Source: Caldanaerobacter subterraneus (lineage in GTDB: Bacteria; Bacillota; Thermoanaerobacteria; Thermoanaerobacterales; Thermoanaerobacteraceae). Taken from it: a stretch of 64,000 nucleotides of DNA. Under the pieces are notes generated by a model that searched no databases, was not told the DNA's origin, and saw nothing but the letters and a program-made list of their open reading frames with translations. Within the stretch, counting starts at the first letter, position 1; each line of letters begins with the position of its first letter. Below, in pieces: positions 58,636 to 64,000 of this stretch. The position numbers and the translations under genes were made by a program. The DNA lies in NCBI RefSeq assembly GCF_004345675.1, contig NZ_SLWU01000007.1, positions 45,935-109,934 on the forward strand, written 5' to 3'.

Positions 58636-59397
58636 TCAATCCATCACAAGGCCGCCATCTACAACCAAATTTTGCCCTGTCACCGCTCTCGCCCAAGGTG
58701 AAGCAAAAAACAGCACTACATCAGCCAAATCTTCAGGAGCAGTAACTTTCTTCAAAGGAGTGGTCTGTTCAATTAAATCAAAAACCTCTTTACTGGTAGC
58801 CGAACTCGCATCTGTAACTTTTAAAAGCCCTCCGCTTACCATGTTGACAGTGATGCCATACTCTCCCAATTCTTTTGCCATATTGCGTGTAAAACCGATC
58901 AGAGCAGCTTTAGCAGTGGTATAATCGTGGTAAGGAACCACTGGATTCTGAAACAAATTAGTCCCTATATTTATAATTCGGCCAAAGCGCATCTTTTTCA
59001 TATCTTTAAGTCCTGCTTTTATAGTGTTCAAGGCCCCTTTTACAGCTCCTTCTAATTGTTTTAAATAATCTTCCCACTCAATTGTTTCAGGAGTTTTTCT
59101 GTTCATCGGATCAAAAACATAGTCAATCAGCGCATTGTTCACAATAGTAGTGACGGGTTTCCCAAAATACTTCTTTGCTTCTTCAAACATTGAAGCTACT
59201 TGATTAAAATCTCTTACATCAGCTCTAATAGCAACAGAATTTCTTCCCAGCTCCTCTGACAATTTTTGCGCCTTTTCTTCGCTTTTATAATAATTTACTA
59301 CCACGCTGGCTCCTTCTCTAGCAAAAGCTTTAGCAATGGCAGCACCTAAGCCTCGGCTAGACCCTGTAACAAGAACTACCTGTTCTCTTATTTCCAC
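58636..59397 (-). CDS. short-chain dehydrogenase/reductase in the thi operon
   Basis: About 253 residues, starting at the GTG at 59397 nine nt after AAGGAGG (an ATG touching that site is too close). NADP-type Rossmann motif TGSSRGLGAAIA, IVNNALIDY, and the active-site YTTAK. The usual catalytic serine before the Tyr is not evident: the strand reads NIGTNLFQN, so Thr or Asn may replace it. It resembles FabG-like 3-oxoacyl reductases but sits between thiD and thiE under a TPP riboswitch, so a thiamine-related substrate is likely. None is known to me. Confidence 0.85.
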   Translation of the reverse strand: MEIREQVVLVTGSSRGLGAAIAKAFAREGASVVVNYYKSEEKAQKLSEELGRNSVAIRADVRDFNQVASMFEEAKKYFGKPVTTIVNNALIDYVFDPMNRKTPETIEWEDYLKQLEGAVKGALNTIKAGLKDMKKMRFGRIINIGTNLFQNPVVPYHDYTTAKAALIGFTRNMAKELGEYGITVNMVSGGLLKVTDASSATSKEVFDLIEQTTPLKKVTAPEDLADVVLFFASPWARAVTGQNLVVDGGLVMD

Positions 59398-59416
59398 AAC
59401 AAACATCCTCCTTATT

Positions 59417-60208
59417 CTATTCTTTAAATTCAACATTCCAGAAATGATTTGTGGGTCCCACTCCATGCCCTATAGAAAGAGAATTTTTTATGGCTCCTGT
59501 GATGTACCTTTTAGCCCTCTTCACCGCCTCTAACAAATCATATCCTAAAGCCAAGTTTGCTGCTATAGCTGATGAAAAAGTGCATCCTGTCCCATGTGTG
59601 TTTTTAGTGTTAATTCTCTCCGCTTTAATTTCGTAAAATTCTACTCCATCATAAAACACATCCACCGCTTCTCCTTCTAAATGTCCGCCCTTTACCAAAA
59701 CTACCTTTGCGCCTAAACTTAAAATTTTCTTTGCAGCTTCCTTCATATCCGAAATATTCTTTATCTCCATTCCTGCCAATTCTCTGGCTTCCATCAAATT
59801 TGGCGTAACAACAAGACTTAATGGCAACAGCTCCTCCTTTAATGCTTTCATCGCCTCGGGTTTTAAAAGAGGGTCTCCACTCTTCGCAATCATGACTGGG
59901 TCTAAAACAACTTTTTCTACTCCGTATTCTTTTAAGCCCTTTGCGATAGTTTTTATAATCTCTTCATTGGATACCATGCCTATTTTAACTGCATCCGGAT
60001 ACAAATCCTCAAAAATAGCTTTCATTTGCAAATAAACCATTTCTGGAGTAACATCTAAAATCCCTAATACTCCTAAAGTATTTTGAGCCGTTATTGAAGT
60101 AATGACGCTCATTCCAAATACTCCGTGGGCAGAAAAAGTCTTCAAATCTGCCTGGATTCCTGCTCCTCCTCCTGAATCTGAACCAGCAATTGTAAGAGCT
60201 AGTTTCAT
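59417..60208 (-). CDS. thiD: HMP/HMP-P kinase
   Basis: 263 residues. [20 protein letters not shown] at the start (ribokinase fold), [14 protein letters not shown], and the [12 protein letters not shown] anion hole near the end. It phosphorylates hydroxymethylpyrimidine twice. First gene of the operon, directly below the TPP riboswitch, ATG behind TTGGAGGTGAG. Confidence 0.96.
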   Translation of the reverse strand: MKLALTIAGSDSGGGAGIQADLKTFSAHGVFGMSVITSITAQNTLGVLGILDVTPEMVYLQMKAIFEDLYPDAVKIGMVSNEEIIKTIAKGLKEYGVEKVVLDPVMIAKSGDPLLKPEAMKALKEELLPLSLVVTPNLMEARELAGMEIKNISDMKEAAKKILSLGAKVVLVKGGHLEGEAVDVFYDGVEFYEIKAERINTKNTHGTGCTFSSAIAANLALGYDLLEAVKRAKRYITGAIKNSLSIGHGVGPTNHFWNVEFKE

Positions 60209-60229
60209 ATACTCACCTCCAAGATAATA

Positions 60230-60258
60230 AAAATATGCCCACCTGAAAAGGTGAGCAC
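60230..60258 (-). terminator. riboswitch-controlled terminator before thiD
   Basis: GCTCACCT (60249-60256 on the minus strand) pairs with AGGTGGGC (60237-60244, one G-U) and is followed by ATATTTTTATT. Its 5' arm overlaps GTGCT (60254-60258), which can pair instead with AGCAC of the riboswitch. Confidence 0.85.
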
Positions 60259-60277
60259 TTTTTACAGATTCCGTAAA

Positions 60278-60367
60278 ACGTGCTTCCCTTCGCAGGCATT
60301 ACCCTGGTCAGGTTCTAAGGGTCGGGAACGAATCCCCTCTCAGCCATTTCTGGCTCCCCTAGCACTT
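60278..60367 (-). promoter_or_regulatory. TPP riboswitch (THI box)
   Basis: Minus-strand consensus in order: GGGGAGCC, GGCTGAGAGGGGA, CCCTTAGAACCTGACCAGGG, TAATGCCTGCGAAGGGAAGC. P1 is AGTGCT (60361-60366) with AGCAC (60280-60284). TPP binding stabilises P1 and releases the terminator; without TPP, AGCAC pairs with GTGCT at 60254-60258 and blocks it. The target is thiD-SDR-thiE-thiM. Confidence 0.96.
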
Positions 60368-60493
60368 TGATATTCAATTTTTTTAAGTTCTTTTGCTTCT
60401 ATTATATCATAAGATTAGAAAAATTCAATCCAATTTATTTTCAAAAGCATCAAATTTTATAGGCTTTATCTGTCACGCAATTTATAGTCTTAA

Positions 60494-61255
60494 TCACAAT
60501 TCTCCTGTCGACTGGTATTTTTTCAGCCCTTGGTAAAGGATAACTTTTAAAACCAAATAATATAATAAGGGAGATGAATAACACCATATACTCTCGTATA
60601 CATTGCTCTTACCAAGGGCAATCCTTGCAGGAATTGCACTAAATAAGAAAATGGGAATTGCATATATGAGCAAATTGCGAACAATTTTCGGGAAAACCGT
60701 GTCAGGTTTTTCTGCAACTGTTAAAAGCTGCAGGACTATCGCTGAAATTGCTTCAGACCTTAAGCCAAAAAGGGTGAAACTGTATACTATGAAAAATAAA
60801 AGTCCCATTAAAATAGAAGCACTGAAAATTGAAATGATATAAGCTATTGTCAATTTAATTCCACATATTTTCATACACCATATATTTAGAAATATTAACA
60901 AGGGGGTTGAAAGAGCTGCAGGAAAATTTAGGTTTTTTAGTACAATGTATTTTATGAGAGGCTGTGGTTTTAGTAAATCAAAATCAAAATACCCTGTTAA
61001 AACTGATTGTCCAAACTTAGAAACAGCTTCTGCAAAGAAAATTGCATATAGGTTGTTTACTAAAAAGAAACAGGTTATATAAAAAAGAATTTCTTCTCTA
61101 TTATAATCACCAAAAACGTCAATTTTTTGAGTAAGCAGGTAATAGCCTAAAAATGTCGCAGTGTATAAAGATAAGTCTGCCAAAAACCAGCTTACCAAAT
61201 TTGCTCTATATTGAATTGCTTTTTTAATTGAAAATCTTATAGATTCTATTAGCAT
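60494..61255 (-). CDS. ABC-2 type permease (DUF990-like), subunit 2
   Basis: About 253 residues with six membrane helices; pattern RANLVSWFLADLSLYTATFLGYYLL, a loop with FGDYNREEILFY, and LSTPLLIFLN. It belongs to the ABC-2 family transporters that come in pairs with a NatA-like ATPase. The ATG at 61255 has GGAG upstream; an earlier ATG at 61270 overlaps the partner gene and is possible. Substrate unknown. Confidence 0.8.
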   Translation of the reverse strand: MLIESIRFSIKKAIQYRANLVSWFLADLSLYTATFLGYYLLTQKIDVFGDYNREEILFYITCFFLVNNLYAIFFAEAVSKFGQSVLTGYFDFDLLKPQPLIKYIVLKNLNFPAALSTPLLIFLNIWCMKICGIKLTIAYIISIFSASILMGLLFFIVYSFTLFGLRSEAISAIVLQLLTVAEKPDTVFPKIVRNLLIYAIPIFLFSAIPARIALGKSNVYESIWCYSSPLLYYLVLKVILYQGLKKYQSTGEL

Positions 61256-61259
61256 GTTT

Positions 61260-62054
61260 TCACGCTCCATGAGAGGTGTATTTTTTTAATCCATTTTTCA
61301 TAAGTAAAAAAACAATGAAACCAAGTATTAACACCCAGACTAGTGAAATAAACAATCCTTTATTTACTATTTCAATGTCAAAATTAGCATCACATATAAG
61401 CTTTGACGGGATATATGTCATATAAGGGAAAGGAGTCATTAGCATAATTGATTCAATTTTGCCAGGCAAAAGGTCTAAAGGGAAAATGGCACCTGAAAGA
61501 AGACCTGTCAGTAAGTTTCTAATGGCAGCTATGCCCCATATTTCTGTCAGCCAAAAAGATAACAATCCTATTATAAAGGAAAATAAAGCATTGAGTAAAA
61601 AACCCAAAATTAACGCTGCAGGTAGGTATAACAGCCGGTTTGCTGGGATTTCAATTTTTGCCCAAATTGAGATCATAATAATTATTGGCATATATAAAAT
61701 TGCAAACTTTGCAAGGCTTGAAGATATGTGACTGTATGAAATACTGGTCAGATAATCTACTGGAAGTAAAAGCTTTTGGCCAAATCTGTAAGTTTTTATA
61801 TCCTTTTCAAGGTCATGTTCAGCATGAATTTCTGTAAATAGAAGTATTACATTAGAAATGATAATGTAAATCATCATTTCTTTCAGAGTGTAATTTATGG
61901 GATTTCTTTCAATTAAAGACCTCCAGAGAAAGAAGTTTATTAGGATTGGTACAATTAGGGAACTTAAAAGCTCTCCTATAAGGTAAATTCTATACATTAA
62001 GAGTCTTTTTATTGAGTAGTCAAAATATCCCATGAAAATATACAATGTTCTCAT
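61260..62054 (-). CDS. ABC-2 type permease, subunit 1
   Basis: 264 residues, six membrane helices; MGYFDYSIKRLLMYRIYLIGELLSSLIVPILINFFLW at the start, MMIYIIISNVILLFTEIH and a GAIFPLDLLPG loop typical of ABC-2 exporters. The ATG overlaps the ATPase stop by four bases and has AAGGGTG upstream. It forms the exporter with the next gene. Confidence 0.82.
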   Translation of the reverse strand: MRTLYIFMGYFDYSIKRLLMYRIYLIGELLSSLIVPILINFFLWRSLIERNPINYTLKEMMIYIIISNVILLFTEIHAEHDLEKDIKTYRFGQKLLLPVDYLTSISYSHISSSLAKFAILYMPIIIMISIWAKIEIPANRLLYLPAALILGFLLNALFSFIIGLLSFWLTEIWGIAAIRNLLTGLLSGAIFPLDLLPGKIESIMLMTPFPYMTYIPSKLICDANFDIEIVNKGLFISLVWVLILGFIVFLLMKNGLKKYTSHGA

Positions 62055-63037
62055 TTTTCTGCACCCTTATACAATGATTCTATGATAATATCGAGAGTAT
62101 CATCGTGAAAATTTATATTTGAAATTTCAGCCTCATTTGACAAAACTCTCATTACATTTATCGTTTCTTCTGGACTAAATCTGATGAAATATTCTTGTTC
62201 TTCGCTTGCTTCTTCTACTTTATAATATCTGCTGATTCTTTCAACTGCACAATTGCTTGCGTTAAATCTAACCTTTCTGATGTTGGGAATCATACTTTTC
62301 AGTTTCTCAATTGTTCCATAATATAGCTCTTGACCTTTGTGGAGTATATAGATGTTGTCGCATAAATCTTCAATATCAGTTATGTAATGGCTTGTTAGTA
62401 TTATAGAGGCATTATATTTCTTTTTATAATTTTTTAAGTAATTTCTAATTGTCCTTTGGGTGATAAAATCCAAGCCTAAAGTAGGCTCATCAAGAAAAAC
62501 AATTACTGGCAGATGAATAAAAGATAATATCAATTCACCTTTCATCCTTTGTCCTAAAGACAGGGTTCTGACCTGTTTTTGCAGGTCTATTTCTGACAAG
62601 CCCAATTCTTCTGCCATTGATTTTGCCCTTGAAATTGCTTCTCTTTTGTCAATAGAGTAAATGGAGGCAAAAAGTTTTACAGAATCAATAATAGATAAAT
62701 CAGGATCTAACTGCCCTTTTTGTCCCATGACTAATGATACTTTTCTTCTATAATCTTTGCTTCGTAAAAAGGGGTCTTCTCCCAGTACTCTTATGATACC
62801 TTCATCTGCTTTAATAATTCCAGATACTAGTTTAATAGTAGTAGTTTTCCCCGCACCGTTTAAACCAATCAGTCCAAGTATTTCTCCTTGATTTACAGTA
62901 AAAGAAATGTCCTTTACTGCTTGTATGTACTTGTACCTTCGCTTAAAAAAGCTTTTAACTGCATTTATCACGCCATTTTCTTTTATGTATACTTTGTAAG
63001 TTTTACTGACATTTTTAACAATTATCTGCGAATTCAT
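62051..63037 (-). CDS. ABC transporter ATP-binding protein (NatA/CcmA-like)
   Basis: 328 residues. Walker A GLNGAGKTTTIKLV (about 58-71), signature LSLGQRMKGEL (about 159-169), Walker B VIVFLDEPTLGLD (about 178-190) and H-loop LTSHY (about 213). A long C-terminal extension (about 240-328) is typical of ABC-2 export ATPases. It is the first of three overlapping genes; no sensor genes adjoin it, so its inducer is unknown. Confidence 0.9.
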   Translation of the reverse strand: MNSQIIVKNVSKTYKVYIKENGVINAVKSFFKRRYKYIQAVKDISFTVNQGEILGLIGLNGAGKTTTIKLVSGIIKADEGIIRVLGEDPFLRSKDYRRKVSLVMGQKGQLDPDLSIIDSVKLFASIYSIDKREAISRAKSMAEELGLSEIDLQKQVRTLSLGQRMKGELILSFIHLPVIVFLDEPTLGLDFITQRTIRNYLKNYKKKYNASIILTSHYITDIEDLCDNIYILHKGQELYYGTIEKLKSMIPNIRKVRFNASNCAVERISRYYKVEEASEEQEYFIRFSPEETINVMRVLSNEAEISNINFHDDTLDIIIESLYKGAEK

Positions 63038-63270
63038 GACCCTCTCTCCTAAAAAGTTCCATATGCCACAAATCCTTTACCTAAATTACCAGTTAAACGT
63101 TTGATTTTATTTTAACAAAAGAAAAATAGAAATGCAATTGCTTTTTATAAATGGCAAATTTATTAGTAAATATGTTCTAAATGGGAAATAAGTCAGCAAA
63201 GAAATATTTTATGCCCAAACACAACTTGCTACAAAGTAAATAAAACTCAGCAAATAATCTGTATATATAC
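63038..63270. other. intergenic region between the ABC exporter and the tRNA cluster
   Basis: AT-rich; it should hold the promoter of the ABC operon. I see no gene in it. Confidence 0.4.
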
Positions 63271-63302
63271 AAAAAAGGGTATCGACACAATGTCGATACC
63301 CT
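63271..63302 (-). terminator. terminator of the rRNA-tRNA operon
   Basis: GGGTATCGACA (63291-63301 on the minus strand) pairs perfectly with 63277-63287 around a 3-nt loop and is followed by TTTTTT. It ends the rrn/tRNA transcript. Confidence 0.93.
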
Positions 63303-63319
63303 CTAATATGCATAAGCAC

Positions 63320-63394
63320 TGGAGCTAGCGGTGGGATTCGAACCCACGACCTGCTGATTACGAATCAGCTGCTCTGCCTCTGAGCCACGCTAGC
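63320..63394 (-). tRNA. tRNA-Thr (CGT)
   Basis: 75 nt with CCA. Acceptor GCTAGCG/CGCTAGC, anticodon loop TTCGTAA (CGT), T-loop TTCGAAT. Last tRNA of the operon. Confidence 0.95.
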
Positions 63395-63408
63395 AAAATA
63401 AAAATAAA

Positions 63409-63484
63409 TGGTGCCTCGAAGTGGAATCGAACCACTGACACAGGGATTTTCAGTCCCTTGCTCTACCTACTGAGCTATCGAGGC
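63409..63484 (-). tRNA. tRNA-Phe (GAA)
   Basis: 76 nt with CCA. Acceptor GCCTCGA/TCGAGGC, anticodon loop CTGAAAA (GAA), T-loop TTCGATT. Confidence 0.96.
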
Positions 63485-63493
63485 ATAAGAAAA

Positions 63494-63570
63494 TGGCGAC
63501 CCAGAAGGGACTTAAACCCTCGACCTCTAGCGTGACAGGCTAGCGCTCTAACCAACTGAGCTACTGGGCC
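63494..63570 (-). tRNA. tRNA-Asp (GTC) with an unusual T-loop
   Basis: 77 nt with CCA. Acceptor GGCCCAG/CTGGGTC, anticodon loop CTGTCAC (GTC). The T-loop reads TTTAAGT where the near-invariant TTC-A/G would give TTCAAGT, so position 56 is T and not C. That base normally pairs with G19 at the elbow. Confidence 0.93.
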
Positions 63571-63592
63571 GCATTTTTATTAAGTTAGAAAA

Positions 63593-63668
63593 TGGTGGGC
63601 CTTCAGGGATTTGAACCCCGGACCAATCGGTTATGAGCCGACCGCTCTGCCAGCTGAGCTAAAGGCCC
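63593..63668 (-). tRNA. tRNA-Met (CAT), probably elongator
   Basis: 76 nt with CCA. Acceptor GGGCCTT/AAGGCCC, fully paired at position 1-72, which excludes initiator tRNA. Anticodon loop CTCATAA. A lysidine-modified tRNA-Ile2 cannot be fully excluded, but the body resembles Firmicute elongator Met. Confidence 0.9.
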
Positions 63669-63677
63669 ATGTTGTGT

Positions 63678-63752
63678 TGGTGACCCCGACGGGATTCGAA
63701 CCCATGTTACCGCCGTGAAAGGGCGGTGTCTTAACCACTTGACCACGGGGCC
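63678..63752 (-). tRNA. tRNA-Glu (TTC)
   Basis: 75 nt with CCA. Acceptor GGCCCCG/CGGGGTC, anticodon loop CTTTCAC (TTC), T-loop TTCGAAT. Confidence 0.95.
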
Positions 63753-63763
63753 ATCATAAAAAC

Positions 63764-63838
<75 letters not shown>

Positions 63839-63845
63839 GCATTTA

Positions 63846-63956
<111 letters not shown>

Positions 63957-64000
63957 CTTAGACCTTCAAAACTACACAAAGCCTTCAGGGTCAAGTCCTC

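Overview
The window comes from a low-GC, anaerobic, thermophilic, spore-forming Firmicute, most likely the Thermoanaerobacter/Caldanaerobacter group. This rests on AT-rich codon use, strong AGGAGG ribosome sites, many TTG/GTG starts, spore genes (cwlD, ytaF, CotF-like, GerS-like), CsaB for S-layer anchoring, ferredoxin-linked 2-oxoacid oxidoreductases, superoxide reductase, and a TagA with the Thr37/Asp65 spacing of the Thermoanaerobacter enzyme. No database search was possible, so the genus is inferred.

Layout. 1-6.6 kb: an envelope operon on the minus strand (DUF5693, csaB, tagA, yitT), cut between tagA and yitT by an IS607-type element. 6.6-13.4 kb: ndoAI-ndoA, alr with a GerS-like lipoprotein, nnrD, acpS, two divergent XRE regulators sharing an operator, and ydcF-DUF503. 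13.5-16.8 kb: a plus-strand ECF sigma operon matching sigY-yxlCDEFG, with a zinc-binding anti-sigma protein and an ABC transporter. 16.8-23.2 kb: ytaF, a peroxiredoxin, a 51-aa membrane ORF, yjbQ, and glmM-glmS with a glmS ribozyme between them, then plsC.

23.2-35.2 kb is a 12-kb minus-strand catabolic region: two butyrate-type kinases, two phosphate acyltransferases, two leucine-type dehydrogenases, a four-subunit branched-chain 2-oxoacid:ferredoxin oxidoreductase with a P-loop ATPase, and indolepyruvate oxidoreductase iorAB. Together they can convert Leu/Ile/Val and aromatic amino acids to acyl-CoA, and the branched acyl-CoA to acid plus ATP. 35.3-43.8 kb: cdaA-cdaR (c-di-AMP), a BON protein, a Usp protein, moxR-DUF58-transglutaminase, ppaX and cwlD. 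43.9-49.1 kb: a four-LysM protein, trxB, coat-like proteins, a MazG-like protein, a two-domain ThyX-like protein and a PsiE-like membrane protein.

49.1-52.3 kb holds a 0.5-kb internally deleted copy of the same IS607 element, a GC-richer alanine symporter gene and a decayed ISL3-like transposase. 52.3-57.1 kb: tRNA-Tyr and tRNA-Lys, exonuclease III, a rubrerythrin-like/superoxide reductase/Dps-like oxygen-defence cluster, and a chemoreceptor. 57.2-60.4 kb: thiD-SDR-thiE-thiM under a TPP riboswitch whose terminator and antiterminator can both be read. 60.5-63.0 kb: a three-gene ABC exporter. The right edge is the 3' part of an rRNA operon: 5S rRNA followed by Asn, Glu, Met, Asp, Phe and Thr tRNAs.

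Most notable are the two IS607 copies. Their right ends share a base-paired RNA-like structure with a compensatory change, as expected of a TnpB guide-RNA scaffold. One copy sits exactly inside the Shine-Dalgarno sequence of yitT.
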